Shown one piece after another: positions 9,622 through 18,914 of a stretch of DNA of 64,000 bases (the first letter of the stretch is position 1; every line of letters starts with the position of its first letter). The position numbers and the translations under genes are program-made. The stretch covers positions 1 to 64,000 of the forward strand of contig CAAGIO010000022.1 of assembly GCA_900769945.1 (NCBI GenBank). The letters run 5' to 3'. The stretch is from Bacteroidales bacterium (GTDB taxonomy: Bacteria; Bacteroidota; Bacteroidia; Bacteroidales; F082). Below the pieces are notes generated by a model, which saw nothing but the letters and a program-made list of their open reading frames with translations, searched no databases and was not told the DNA's origin.

Positions 9622-10872
9622 CTAACTGCGATGTCTCTCAATGGAATAGCTCGACGGCTTCTGATAGACCCTTAAATCAAACTTGGGTATCACGGCATAG
9701 ACATGGTCGAAAATGTCGCTCTGAATGTCCTCGTATGCAATCCATTCCTTGTTGGCACTGAAACAATAAATCTCGATAGGTATTCCGAACTCAGTGGGTG
9801 CCTTCTGTCTTACCATCACCGTAAGCTCTTGATTTATATTCGGATTATTGACGAGGTATTGCTTCAGATACGCCCTGAAAATCCCTAAATTTGTCTGCCG
9901 CCTCCCATTGACAAGGCTCGAAGTGTCAACATTGTTCTCCTTGTTGTATTTCTCAATCTCCGCTTCTTTGTCAGTGACATACCTTGAAACGAGCTGGAAC
10001 TGTTTGAAACGCGTTAGCATCTCAGGTGTGCAGAACTTTACACTGTCGGCATCGATAACGAAAGAACGTGAGATCCTTCTTCCTCCCGAATCCGACATCC
10101 CTCTCCAGTTGGTGAAAGGGTCTGTTATTAAAGAATATGTTGGTATTGTCGTGATGGTGTTGTCCCAATTCTGTACCTTTACCGTTGTCAACCCTATATC
10201 TGTGACAACACCGTCGGCATCGCCTTTCACTATCCAGTCGCCAATGCGGACCATGTCGTTGACACTCAGCTGTATGCCGCCCACAAATCCAAGTATCGGG
10301 TCCTTGAATACCAACATCAGCACTGCCGAAAGTGTTCCAAGTCCTATTAAAAGGTTCTTGATGTCTTTGTTTGTCAATGTCGCGATGACCAAAAGGATAC
10401 ATGCTATCGCAAGGATGGTCTTTATCACCTGAACAAAACCTTTTATCGGCCTGCTTTTCGAGACATCAAAAGAGTTGTAGATATCTACAAGTGAGTCGCT
10501 TATGGTGTAGAGTATGCCGGTATATGTGATAATCTCTAACACTCTGGCAATCACAATGATTATCGAGTCAAAAGTGGCGAAGTCAGGTGCCACCTCTGTG
10601 ATTAACGAGCGTGCCGCAAATATTGGAGCAAGTAACGAGAGCCTGATAGCGAGCCCGTTGCTCAAGAAGAAGTCATCGTATTTGCTCGAACTCTTTCTGA
10701 TTAGAGACCACAGCACTTTTTTTAAGATGAACTTTGTGCCGAGAAACAAGAGATAACAGACAAATGCGAGCGAGATAATGGCAATGACCTGAGCTATGTC
10801 AGAGGCGTATTCTTCTCCAATATGGATGCGCTCGCCTATTGTTTCAAGAAGAGTAAGATATTTCTTTATCAT
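9622..10872 (-). CDS. MscS-family mechanosensitive ion channel
   Basis: A 416-aa membrane channel that opens under membrane tension to release solutes during hypo-osmotic shock. About five hydrophobic segments precede the pore region (roughly 150-200, with LIGLGTLSAVLMLVFKDPILGFVGGIQL). The family beta domain follows with NDMVRIGDWI and the C-terminal alpha/beta region. It is larger than E. coli MscS (286 aa) and closer to the YbdG-type subgroup. It is the last gene of a leftward group with the LtaS-like protein and the lipid kinase, 8 bases after the kinase, which hints at a shared membrane-stress role. Confidence 0.9.
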   Translation of the reverse strand: MIKKYLTLLETIGERIHIGEEYASDIAQVIAIISLAFVCYLLFLGTKFILKKVLWSLIRKSSSKYDDFFLSNGLAIRLSLLAPIFAARSLITEVAPDFATFDSIIIVIARVLEIITYTGILYTISDSLVDIYNSFDVSKSRPIKGFVQVIKTILAIACILLVIATLTNKDIKNLLIGLGTLSAVLMLVFKDPILGFVGGIQLSVNDMVRIGDWIVKGDADGVVTDIGLTTVKVQNWDNTITTIPTYSLITDPFTNWRGMSDSGGRRISRSFVIDADSVKFCTPEMLTRFKQFQLVSRYVTDKEAEIEKYNKENNVDTSSLVNGRRQTNLGIFRAYLKQYLVNNPNINQELTVMVRQKAPTEFGIPIEIYCFSANKEWIAYEDIQSDIFDHVYAVIPKFDLRVYQKPSSYSIERHRS

Positions 10873-10880
10873 AATCTATT

Positions 10881-11771
10881 CTAAATGGTGTTGGGTAAAA
10901 GAATGTTTAAACTAAGGTGGTTGTTTACAATCTCAATGTCCTTCTGCATCATGACAGCCTCGCCATCAATGTTTACAAAGTCTTCTTTCTCCCTTATTAC
11001 CTTGATTGACTTGGCTTTGTAAATGTCAACGAACTGTGTCTTGTCAATGTTGTTGGTAATAAGTCGCTCAGCGACATATCCGACTTCAAGAATGTTGGGT
11101 TTCTTGAAGATACAGACGTCGAGCATTCCGTCGTTAAGAGATGCCTTGGGCGATACGGATGCGTTGAAGCCGAACTGGTTGGAGTTGGCGAAAGAGACGA
11201 AAAGCGGCTTGCAATCAAATTCTAACCCGCTGTCGAGAATGACGTGATAGAAGTTTGGCTTGAAACGCGGGTATTCCTCCGTGATGAACTTCAGGTATGT
11301 CTTCAGTCCTCTCCTCGGATCGTTAGCGAAGAAGTTTGCCACGAGCGCGTCGAACCCTATGCCTGCAATGCTTATGAATGGCACTCCGTTGACCGTTGCT
11401 GTGTCAATCTTTGATACAATACCGTTGTTTATTACATCGTTGATGACCCTTTCAGGTTTTAACGAAAGGTGAAGATGGCGGGCGAGACCGTTGCCAGAGC
11501 CGAACGGTATAATAGCAAGCGTCTGCCTTGTCCCGATGAGGGGAGACGCTATCTCGTTGATGGTGCCGTCACCACCAACAGCAGCCACAATGTCAACATC
11601 GTCTTCAATGGCTTTCTTAGCAAGCTTGGTGGCATGCCCCCCGTATTCAGTGAATATTATTGAATAGTCAAAAAGGTCTTTATTGATTTGATTGTCAACT
11701 ATTTGTGGAAACCTCGACTTGTTGTGCCTTCCTGAAATAGGATTTACAATAAAAACTATCTTTTTTTTCAT
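10881..11771 (-). CDS. Diacylglycerol kinase-like lipid kinase (DagK/YegS family)
   Basis: A 296-aa soluble lipid kinase that phosphorylates diacylglycerol or a related lipid with ATP. The catalytic-domain motif GGDGTINEIA (about residue 66) and IPFGSGNGLARHL (about 90) are intact. The C-terminal beta domain carries the usual NDGMLDV motif. Its ATG overlaps the stop codon of the upstream LtaS-like gene by 1 base (TAATG), so translation is probably coupled. In Gram-positives, DAG kinase recycles the diacylglycerol left when LtaS moves glycerol-phosphate; the pairing suggests an equivalent job here, which is inference. Confidence 0.92.
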   Translation of the reverse strand: MKKKIVFIVNPISGRHNKSRFPQIVDNQINKDLFDYSIIFTEYGGHATKLAKKAIEDDVDIVAAVGGDGTINEIASPLIGTRQTLAIIPFGSGNGLARHLHLSLKPERVINDVINNGIVSKIDTATVNGVPFISIAGIGFDALVANFFANDPRRGLKTYLKFITEEYPRFKPNFYHVILDSGLEFDCKPLFVSFANSNQFGFNASVSPKASLNDGMLDVCIFKKPNILEVGYVAERLITNNIDKTQFVDIYKAKSIKVIREKEDFVNIDGEAVMMQKDIEIVNNHLSLNILLPNTI

Positions 11772-13690
11772 TATCTATGTAACCTGTTGTTAATCATTCT
11801 GTTATTATATTGTTGTAATCTAAGTCTGAACTCATGCTCCGTCTCTTTCCAGTCCTTGTCTCTGCCATCAACGATGTTTGTCGTTAATGTTGAGTCGTTT
11901 CTTATATCAAAAACTCCGGTTGTCTCGTTCCCGTTGTTTTGTATGAAATATTCACCGTCGCAATATAGGTAGATGTTGTTGGTGAAACTTGCGAAACAGG
12001 TCTTCTCGGTGCTGTCAAAGACGTTGCGTCCGAATGTGAAGATGGTGTCGTTCAACCCTAATGCGGCGAGAATGCTGATGCCAATATCGGTTTGCTGTGC
12101 CATGATTTTTGTTTTCTCTGGCTCGATGACCGATGGGGCATAGAAGGCTATCGGCACTCTGTATTGGCCGTAATCGTTAAGATACTCCTCGAAATGATGT
12201 TCGGGGCATACATGGTCGGCGGTGAAAACGAATATAGTGCTGTCGTACCAGCTGTAAGCTGACATGGTCTCGAAGAATTTCCTCATGGAGTCGTCGGCAT
12301 ATCGCACTGTCTTCTCGAACTCGGTTCTGTATGAGCCTTCCGGAACCGAGTATCCATGTGGGATAGTGAAAGGGTGGTGTGATGACAAAGTGAAGACGGC
12401 GGCTGCGAACGGCTTCCTCATCTCATTGATTGTCTGTGCTGTGAACTGTAGGAAAGGCATGTCAGGTATCCCCCAAGTACCATCGTAGTCGCTATCGTTC
12501 GCATATTCGTCCATCCCGAAATATGTGTCGAAACCCGCGGAAGACGACGTGGCGTCAAAACTCATGGTGCCGTTATTACCACCATGGAAAAAGGCTGTCG
12601 CATAGCCGTTCTCTTTCATCACCGTTCCTAAGCCTTCTATATGGTTGCCGGCATAAGCAGATGATACATAGTCGTTTGCCATAAGTGAAGGGATGCCGCT
12701 TAATATAGATGGCACTGCCTCAATCGATTTACGACCATTTGCCATTCCGTTAAAAGTGACGCTTCTTGAGAAAATAGAGTCAAGAAATGGGGTGAGACTC
12801 TTTTCAATGCCGCTGTTGTAATACCTTATCATTTCCTGCCCAAGACTTTCCATGATAACAATCATCACATTGTAATTGTTTGCTTCGCCCTTTACATATC
12901 TGTTCGCTGTCTGCTCCCCTTTGACCGGCGAATAGAGACTGTCAATGACGCTGTCTTCAAAATATGTTATCTTTTTCAGCGTCGGCTTTGAGCCGCTCCT
13001 CCCTATAGTGAAAGGTGTGTTGAGCAACAATGGCATGTTGCGCGTCACCGTGTATTCTGCAGCAGTCATTATCCTTATTGGCTTGAGTTGTAAACCGCCC
13101 CTTATTCCTATGGCTGACGCTATTATCATCGTAATGAATATGATAGTGTGCCGAAGATACCATCTGCCCTCGCTGTTGTCCGCGCTCCTCAGCTTTGTCT
13201 TCCTTGTGATGATGATTATCAACGACAAAAACACAAGGAATATGATTGCCATATACCAGAAATCTCTAAGGAATGACGCGATAAGAGAGCCTTGGTTCCC
13301 TTCGTCCCACCTGATGAACTCAACCAGCTCGTTAGTCATCCTCTTATCGATAAATCGAAAGTAGATTACGTCAATCAGGTTGAGTGCCACCGCAATAGAG
13401 TTGCCTATAATAAATAAGGTGTCAATTGTTTTCTTATAGGTGGCGCAATATTTTTTCTTAATAGGTATGCAGTAAAATATTATTAAAGGCAGGTTGAATA
13501 TCACAAGTGTCCAGATGTCGAACCTCATTCCTATGAAAAACAGTCTGAACTGCTCTCTGATTCCTACGTCTGGGAAAGTGCCGCGGTTAAATAGAAATAG
13601 TAACCATCTGCTCAAAGCAAGCAACAGCAGCATCACACCGAGGCGTGTTGCGAGCATTTTCCATAGTGACACTTCTTTTTTTGAAAACAT
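11771..13690 (-). CDS. LtaS-like phosphoglycerol transferase / sulfatase-fold membrane enzyme
   Basis: A 639-aa protein with about five N-terminal membrane helices (10-200) and a large periplasmic alkaline-phosphatase-superfamily domain (about 270-560). Putative metal and catalytic residues are E281 in IVIMESLG, nucleophile S322 in GRKSIEAVPS, and D492/H493 in VFTADHVC; SSHHPF is also present. LtaS proper uses a threonine nucleophile, while serine occurs in related enzymes. Members transfer glycerol-phosphate or phosphoethanolamine from phospholipid onto a surface acceptor. In a diderm the acceptor is unlikely to be lipoteichoic acid. The coupled DAG kinase downstream favours a phosphoglycerol or similar transfer that leaves DAG. 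Confidence 0.88.
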   Translation of the reverse strand: MFSKKEVSLWKMLATRLGVMLLLLALSRWLLFLFNRGTFPDVGIREQFRLFFIGMRFDIWTLVIFNLPLIIFYCIPIKKKYCATYKKTIDTLFIIGNSIAVALNLIDVIYFRFIDKRMTNELVEFIRWDEGNQGSLIASFLRDFWYMAIIFLVFLSLIIIITRKTKLRSADNSEGRWYLRHTIIFITMIIASAIGIRGGLQLKPIRIMTAAEYTVTRNMPLLLNTPFTIGRSGSKPTLKKITYFEDSVIDSLYSPVKGEQTANRYVKGEANNYNVMIVIMESLGQEMIRYYNSGIEKSLTPFLDSIFSRSVTFNGMANGRKSIEAVPSILSGIPSLMANDYVSSAYAGNHIEGLGTVMKENGYATAFFHGGNNGTMSFDATSSSAGFDTYFGMDEYANDSDYDGTWGIPDMPFLQFTAQTINEMRKPFAAAVFTLSSHHPFTIPHGYSVPEGSYRTEFEKTVRYADDSMRKFFETMSAYSWYDSTIFVFTADHVCPEHHFEEYLNDYGQYRVPIAFYAPSVIEPEKTKIMAQQTDIGISILAALGLNDTIFTFGRNVFDSTEKTCFASFTNNIYLYCDGEYFIQNNGNETTGVFDIRNDSTLTTNIVDGRDKDWKETEHEFRLRLQQYNNRMINNRLHR

Positions 13691-13703
13691 GACTTATTTT
13701 TTG

Positions 13704-13711
13704 CAAAAATA
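13704..13711 (-). promoter_or_regulatory. -7 promoter box of the LtaS-like operon
   Basis: Minus-strand TATTTTTG followed by CA, 13 bases before the ATG at 13690. Confidence 0.65.
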
Positions 13712-13779
13712 ATAATAAAAACGATATGAAAAAGTCTTTCTGGTTCAAAAGAAAAAACATTTGTAAAGGTTAAAAATAG

Positions 13780-13787
13780 TATCTTTG
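13780..13787 (+). promoter_or_regulatory. -7 promoter box of the M23 peptidase gene
   Basis: TATCTTTG followed by CA. A TTTG at 13760-13763 is a possible -33 element, but its spacing (16 bases) is short. The TTG at 13785-13787 is in frame with the gene and should not be taken as its start. Confidence 0.65.
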
Positions 13788-13811
13788 CAAAAGATTATGT
13801 TTTTTGTTTTC

Positions 13812-15518
13812 ATGAAAGTTAAGTTGTTGATTTTATTAGTGATAGCCTCATTTTTCGCTTATTCGCAGCAAGGGGGCGGATATCCTTGTTATCCATTACC
13901 TGTGAAATATGAAATCGACCTTTCGGCTACTTTTGGCGAACTTCGGAACAACGCTTTCCATGCGGGAGTGGATATAAAGACCGGCGGCAAGGTGGGGAAG
14001 AGCGTTTATGCTGTTGCCGGCGGCTATGTGAGCAGGATAGGTGTGTCTCCATACGGATATGGAAAAGTGGTGTATATCACTCATGACGATGGCTTTATGT
14101 CGGTATATGCGCACCTCGATAGCTTTAACAGCACAATAGGCGGATATGTCAAGGAGAAACAGCTTGAGAGTCGCTCGTTTCGGCAGAACCTGATGCTAAA
14201 AAAAGATGAGATAAGGGTTTGTGCGGGCGATTTCATAGGCCTTAGCGGTGACAGCGGAGGATCCGGCGGTCCGCACCTGCATTATGAGATACGAGACGCA
14301 AAGACCCAGCACCCGATAAATCCTTACCTTTTCGGATTATCTATTGTTGACAACGTCAGCCCCGTCATCAACGGCTTGGCAGTGTATCCCGAACATCTCT
14401 CTTCCGTCAATGGAAACGAGTCGCCGGAGTATTTCAGGTTGTCTAATAATAAATCGGATTATTCGGTCAACAAGGGCGTTATCAAAGTGAATGGCACCGT
14501 AACCTTCGGTATCTCAACATTTGATCGCACTGAAAATAATAATAATAAATATGGGGTTAACTCTATTGAGCTATTTGCCGATAATGAGCTGATTTACAGT
14601 GTGTTGTTTGATGAGTTTTCTTATGATGAGACGCGCAGTATCAACAGCCTTATCGATTATGCGCGATATGTCAACGCAAAGAGACGCTATGTGCGCACCA
14701 AGATTGATGAGTATAATTATCTGAGCCTTTATGAGAAAAAAGATGGCAGCGTCACCTTGAAAGAAGGGGATACTGTTGCCATGTGTTTTGTGGTGAAAGA
14801 TTTTTTTAACAATACCTCTACTTTGAATTTTATCTTGGTAGGTGATGAGCCGCTTATGGAATACTCTGTAAATCAATATAATAGCGATGTTTATCGAGTT
14901 GTGGGCGACACTGATTATTCTATTGAGCTTGATGGCTTGTCCGCGTTTTTCCCAAAGAAGGCCTTCTTCCGGTTCGAATATGTACAGGCCTTCGCTGTTG
15001 ACACCTTGAAGAATATCGCGTCTGATAATGCGTATGTCATTGGTTCAATGGATATTCCGTTGCAGAAGGCTGCCGAAATAAAGATTCGCCCTTCGAAGGA
15101 GTTTGCCTTTTCAGATAAGCTGTATGTCGCGACTGTCTCTGATGACGGCTCGTTCTCGTCGTTGGGCGGGAAAATGGTAGATGGCATGATGAATGTGAAA
15201 TGTATGTCGCTGGGAATGTTCGCATTGGCTGCTGATACCGTCTCTCCTTCGGTGAAAACGTTGAATTTTCATGACAACTCTAACATCTCTGGACTTAACA
15301 GGCTGAAAGTCAAGATAAAAGATTCAGAGACAGGTATTCGCTCCTATGATATTTTTGTTAACGGACAATGGGTTGTTGGCGAATATGATGCCAAGAATGA
15401 TCTATTGTTTTATGATGTTGATGGAAATATTCGTAATGGAAGTAACAAGATAGAGATTGTTGTAACAGACAATGTAGGGAACGAGTCTCGTCTTGAGAGC
15501 ACTGTCTTTAGCGATTGA
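13812..15518 (+). CDS. Exported M23 (LytM) peptidase
   Basis: A 568-aa periplasmic zinc endopeptidase expected to cut peptidoglycan cross-bridges. ATG 13812 gives the best signal peptide (MKVKLLILLVIASFFAYSQ). ATG 13797 would sit almost on the predicted transcription start, and a further TTG is inside the promoter. The LytM core is at about 25-170, with FHAGVDIKTGG (His and Asp zinc ligands), YITHDDGFMSVYAHLDSF and GPHLHYEIRD (HxH), so the enzyme looks active. About 400 residues of beta-rich sequence follow, which may place or regulate it. The 3' end overlaps the convergent beta-helix gene by 11 bases. Confidence 0.9.
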   Translation: MKVKLLILLVIASFFAYSQQGGGYPCYPLPVKYEIDLSATFGELRNNAFHAGVDIKTGGKVGKSVYAVAGGYVSRIGVSPYGYGKVVYITHDDGFMSVYAHLDSFNSTIGGYVKEKQLESRSFRQNLMLKKDEIRVCAGDFIGLSGDSGGSGGPHLHYEIRDAKTQHPINPYLFGLSIVDNVSPVINGLAVYPEHLSSVNGNESPEYFRLSNNKSDYSVNKGVIKVNGTVTFGISTFDRTENNNNKYGVNSIELFADNELIYSVLFDEFSYDETRSINSLIDYARYVNAKRRYVRTKIDEYNYLSLYEKKDGSVTLKEGDTVAMCFVVKDFFNNTSTLNFILVGDEPLMEYSVNQYNSDVYRVVGDTDYSIELDGLSAFFPKKAFFRFEYVQAFAVDTLKNIASDNAYVIGSMDIPLQKAAEIKIRPSKEFAFSDKLYVATVSDDGSFSSLGGKMVDGMMNVKCMSLGMFALAADTVSPSVKTLNFHDNSNISGLNRLKVKIKDSETGIRSYDIFVNGQWVVGEYDAKNDLLFYDVDGNIRNGSNKIEIVVTDNVGNESRLESTVFSD

Positions 15519-16962
15519 CGAACTGGTAGGCTCCGGCATCAGGGGTGTCGCCTCTGAAAATACCGTCAAGGTCGTATTGTAACAGACCTGTTGAGAAGGC
15601 GGGATCGCCAATTCCGATAGCGGGTGACAGTGAGTCGAGATGAAGGTTAAAATTCGCATAATCAATAAACTTTGGTTCTTTATTAAAGATGCACTTTCGG
15701 AACAATGTGGTGTCGTTGTTGGCCCGTTTCGTTGTCATCAGGCAGTTGGCGAAATGATATGTGGTGTCGATGCTCTCTGGATAAAACTCGGTGTCAAACT
15801 CGTTTTCAAGGTTGCCGCAGACAATGCTGTTGTTCATGTCGAGCGAGAATGGGCAAACGTATGTTATGCCGTCTTGAGGGTTGTTGTAGAGGTTTGAAAG
15901 GAAAAGGGTAGGGGTCTTTCTTGTTGAGTTGGTCCAATAGTTTGCGATAGAGCAGTGGTTTACAAGGTATTGACCGCCACCGGTAAGAGCGAGCCCGTAG
16001 TTGCCGCAGTTGGCGATAACGGTGTTGCTTGCTCCGAAGTGATAGCAGTTGGCGTATATCCCAATTCCTGTGTGGTTCTCAATTCTTGTGTTGTTGATAA
16101 AGAGGGGTGCCATGTTGTCTTTGATAAAGCGTTGAGCCTGAATACCGATGAACCCATTCTTGATGATGGCGTGGTTGATAGAGTGCCCAAAGCCTTCTCT
16201 TGCCTCCATGAGCCAAATCCTGTCCCATTGTCCCGGCTCGTCATTATAGTATGATTCAAGTCTATCACCTTGAAACACAACGGGGTTTTCTGATGTGCCG
16301 TTCACAATGAGTTGGCCTTCGCTCCACGCCCATAATCCGCTGCCGTTATGGAAGTGGATTTGTGCGCCTTCTTCAATAGTCAGCGTCCCGTATGAGTTGA
16401 TGATGGCTGCCCCATAAATGACGTAAGGTCTCTCAGCCGTCCAATGAATGTTCTCAAGGCTGTCTGCAACAATAGAATACCGTGTCCCATAAATAGGCTT
16501 GTCACCAATGATATAGTGCGCGTTCTGTCCGTATGCGTTTAGGCTTACAACGTTCTCGTTCCCGTTTGTGTTGAATACCAGCTTGTCTTCAACGAAGAAC
16601 GGATTATTCTGGTCGGTGGGGTCAATGGTGACTTTCACGAAGACAAAGAGGCTGTCGTTGGCGTATATCTCTTTGTCGTTGAAACAATGTCCTGCCTTCC
16701 CGTCGATGTTCACGCTGTAAGGTGAAGAAGAGCCGCCCGCCAACTGTATCGAGTTGATTTTCAGGTTCTCACCGGTGTTATTGTATATCATCATCGTCCT
16801 TGTTGATGAGCCGACACAGGTAAATACGGTGTCGAACGAGATGGTGTCGGTGGATAGAGTGATGTCTCTCGCTGGGTCAGAAGAGAAGTGCATTTGTTTG
16901 CGGCATGACAATATAGATGTCACTATTATCGCGATAATGATGGCTGTCAATACTTTGCGCAT
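15508..16962 (-). CDS. Lipoprotein with right-handed beta-helix repeats
   Basis: A 484-aa exported protein. The signal peptide ends in a lipobox (SILSCRKQ). Residues about 35-150 look like an Ig-like or DUF1573-type beta domain (FDTVFTCVGSS, NPFFVEDKLVFNTNG). From about 180 onwards there are repeated short strands with G/N turns (for example GAAIINSYGTLTIEEGAQIHF and INNTRIENHTGIGIYANC), typical of a parallel beta-helix. Such folds often bind or cleave polysaccharide, but I see no catalytic motif. It is the last gene of the SPFH-SmpB-thioredoxin group, 55 bases after the thioredoxin gene. Function unknown. Confidence 0.82.
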   Translation of the reverse strand: MRKVLTAIIIAIIVTSILSCRKQMHFSSDPARDITLSTDTISFDTVFTCVGSSTRTMMIYNNTGENLKINSIQLAGGSSSPYSVNIDGKAGHCFNDKEIYANDSLFVFVKVTIDPTDQNNPFFVEDKLVFNTNGNENVVSLNAYGQNAHYIIGDKPIYGTRYSIVADSLENIHWTAERPYVIYGAAIINSYGTLTIEEGAQIHFHNGSGLWAWSEGQLIVNGTSENPVVFQGDRLESYYNDEPGQWDRIWLMEAREGFGHSINHAIIKNGFIGIQAQRFIKDNMAPLFINNTRIENHTGIGIYANCYHFGASNTVIANCGNYGLALTGGGQYLVNHCSIANYWTNSTRKTPTLFLSNLYNNPQDGITYVCPFSLDMNNSIVCGNLENEFDTEFYPESIDTTYHFANCLMTTKRANNDTTLFRKCIFNKEPKFIDYANFNLHLDSLSPAIGIGDPAFSTGLLQYDLDGIFRGDTPDAGAYQFVNR

Positions 16963-17017
16963 AATGATGTTCGATTTCTATATTGTCAACAACGGAATTA
17001 GAGAATTATTGTTGTGG

Positions 17018-17527
17018 TTACTGATTATTATACTCCTGCCAATCTTGGTTTAGATAGGCGTCTGTGCCGAAATATCTCAGGATAGGTAAGATGTCTTTCA
17101 CCTCTAAATATCCGGGGACAATGGTGAGCAGCTGGTTCTTCTCATTCATGAAGACGTAGGAAGGGTATGACAGTTTACCTTGCAACAAGGCGGCAGCGAG
17201 CTGGTGGGTGCCTTTCCTTCCGTTTGTACCTCCTTCATTAATAAAGGTGTAGCCTGCAAACTGTATTGTGTCGTTCGTCTCGGCATTGAATTTAACAGGG
17301 TAATAGGTGTTATTAATATATTCGACCACACTTTTGTCTGTGAAGGTTGTGGCATCCATTTTCTTGCACCAGCCGCACCAGTCGGTGAATACGTCAATGA
17401 ACAACTTACGTGGTGCTGTTTCATTTAGCTTTATGGCTTCTTCAAATGTTATCCAATTGATTTTCTGGGCGTCAGAGATGAATGGCAATGAGGCCATTAT
17501 TGCTAAAATGATTATTGCTTTCTTCAT
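17018..17527 (-). CDS. Periplasmic thioredoxin-fold protein with CGWC
   Basis: A 169-aa exported thioredoxin-family protein. The signal peptide is MKKAIIILAIMASLPFISDAQ. The redox motif C51-G-W-C54 sits in FTDWCGWCKKMD, followed by the expected FNAET strand and the SYPSYVFM segment with its cis-proline. The layout matches the Thioredoxin_7/DUF255-like subgroup rather than DsbA. It probably reduces or isomerises disulfides in the periplasm. Its ATG overlaps the SmpB stop by 4 bases (ATGA). Confidence 0.88.
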   Translation of the reverse strand: MKKAIIILAIMASLPFISDAQKINWITFEEAIKLNETAPRKLFIDVFTDWCGWCKKMDATTFTDKSVVEYINNTYYPVKFNAETNDTIQFAGYTFINEGGTNGRKGTHQLAAALLQGKLSYPSYVFMNEKNQLLTIVPGYLEVKDILPILRYFGTDAYLNQDWQEYNNQ

Positions 17528-17979
17528 ATCTCTCTTATTTCACGTTTCGAATCTTTTTCTTTTAAGCTGTCTCTCTTGTCGTAGAAATGTTTGCCTTTTG
17601 CGAGTGCTATCTGCAGTTTGGCGAAGCCTTTCTCGTTGATATACAGTTCAATAGGCACAATAGTGTAGCCTTTCTCGTTGCTGTTTGCCTTTAGTTTACG
17701 CAGTTCTTTTGCTGTGAGCAATAGTTTGCGGTCGCGTTTTGGCACATGGTTGTTGAATGTTCCAAACTTGTATTCCGCTATATGCATACCTATCACGAAA
17801 AGCTCGTTACCGATGAATGAGCAGTATGAGTCGATAATGCTTGCCTTGCCTTCCCTAATACTCTTTATCTCCGTGCCGGTGAGCACTATGCCAGCCGTGA
17901 GCCTGTCGATAAGGAAATACTCGAAAGAGGCGCGTTTGTTCTTTATGCTTATTTTCGCTTGTTTTGTCTTGTTTGCCAT
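17524..17979 (-). CDS. smpB: SsrA-binding protein SmpB
   Basis: A 151-aa RNA-binding protein that partners tmRNA in rescuing stalled ribosomes. The OB-fold core is clear: ISIKNKRASFEYFLIDR, GTEIKSIREGKASIIDSYC and HIAEYKFG. The basic C-terminal tail (DKRDSLKEKDSKREIREI) is the part that enters the mRNA channel. Length is normal. The gene sits between an SPFH gene (1-base overlap) and a thioredoxin gene (4-base overlap), so it is probably co-transcribed with both. The tmRNA gene itself is not in the window. Confidence 0.97.
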   Translation of the reverse strand: MANKTKQAKISIKNKRASFEYFLIDRLTAGIVLTGTEIKSIREGKASIIDSYCSFIGNELFVIGMHIAEYKFGTFNNHVPKRDRKLLLTAKELRKLKANSNEKGYTIVPIELYINEKGFAKLQIALAKGKHFYDKRDSLKEKDSKREIREI

Positions 17980-18833
17980 TATTTGATATCTCCTAATATG
18001 AGAGGCATACCGTCGTTGCTGTTGCCAATGACGACAATCTTCGCATTAGGTGATTCAGCGAGTTTTAATGTGGCCTCAATGCCTTTCTCACGAAGGATCT
18101 TGTCGTTGATACTTGCGCTTACAATGTTGTTTGCCTTGGCTTTACCTTCAGCCTCAACACGTTGGCGTTCAGCCTCTTGTGCTGCCTTTTCAAGCTTAAA
18201 CTCGTATTCTAATGCCTCTTGTTCTTGTTTAAGTTTGCTCTCGATAGCAGATTTTATGGTAGGAGGAAGCGTTACCGAGCGGATAAGGACTTGGTTGAGC
18301 TGTATGTGCTTTGATTCAAGTAGTTTTTTTGTCTCCTCGAATATCTCCTCCTGTATTGCGTCGCGTTTGGTGGAGTAAATCTGCTCAGGTGTGTATCTTC
18401 CCACAACACTTCTCGCTGCCGAACGCATTGCCGGGATGACGGCTCTCGTAAGGTATTGTGTTCCAATGGTTGCGTGTAACTTTCCAAGCTCGTCCCATTT
18501 TGGTTGATACCATGTTGAGAACTCTATCTTGATTTCCAATCCGTTAGATGACAGCGCGCTCATCTCCTCGTCAGCCACCATCTGGCGTGTCTCATATATC
18601 TGCATGCTGTTCCATGGTGCAATGAAATGGAAACCCTCCTCGTATGTCTTGGTTGTGTCAATACCGCCTCCGAATAGCCTGTACAGCACTCCTCCGTTTC
18701 CTGCCGGGATTGTAACTGTAATCCTGTTCCAAAACACTATCACTAATAATAATGCTACTATGGCAATAATAATAGGTGTAAACTTCTTGTTGCTCGGCTT
18801 GTTGTACTGACCGTTCTGTTGTGTGAATTCCAT
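17979..18833 (-). CDS. SPFH/prohibitin-family membrane protein
   Basis: A 284-aa protein with one N-terminal membrane helix (about residues 21-40, FTPIIIAIVALLLVIVFWN) and a band-7/SPFH domain (about 45-220), followed by a charged coiled coil rich in E, K and A (about 215-250). Prohibitin-like proteins form large membrane rings that scaffold membrane-protein quality control, often with FtsH-type proteases. I start at ATG 18833 because the TTG giving ten more residues lies inside the -7 box. First gene of the SPFH-smpB-thioredoxin-beta-helix group. Confidence 0.92.
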   Translation of the reverse strand: MEFTQQNGQYNKPSNKKFTPIIIAIVALLLVIVFWNRITVTIPAGNGGVLYRLFGGGIDTTKTYEEGFHFIAPWNSMQIYETRQMVADEEMSALSSNGLEIKIEFSTWYQPKWDELGKLHATIGTQYLTRAVIPAMRSAARSVVGRYTPEQIYSTKRDAIQEEIFEETKKLLESKHIQLNQVLIRSVTLPPTIKSAIESKLKQEQEALEYEFKLEKAAQEAERQRVEAEGKAKANNIVSASINDKILREKGIEATLKLAESPNAKIVVIGNSNDGMPLILGDIK

Positions 18834-18860
18834 GTCTTTTCTGTTTAAAATTATTGTTTG

Positions 18861-18868
18861 CAAAGATA
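18861..18868 (-). promoter_or_regulatory. -7 promoter box of the SPFH operon
   Basis: Minus-strand TATCTTTG followed by CA, 27 bases before the ATG at 18833. It contains the misleading in-frame TTG at 18863-18861. Confidence 0.7.
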
Positions 18869-18914
18869 ATGCTTTTTATTGAAAAATCTATTACTTCTGA
18901 ATAAAACTTTTATT

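Noticed and set aside
9848..10432. A 194-codon frame on the plus strand under the MscS-like gene
   Set aside because: The MscS-like protein has a clear pore and beta domain on the minus strand; no supporting features for the reverse frame.
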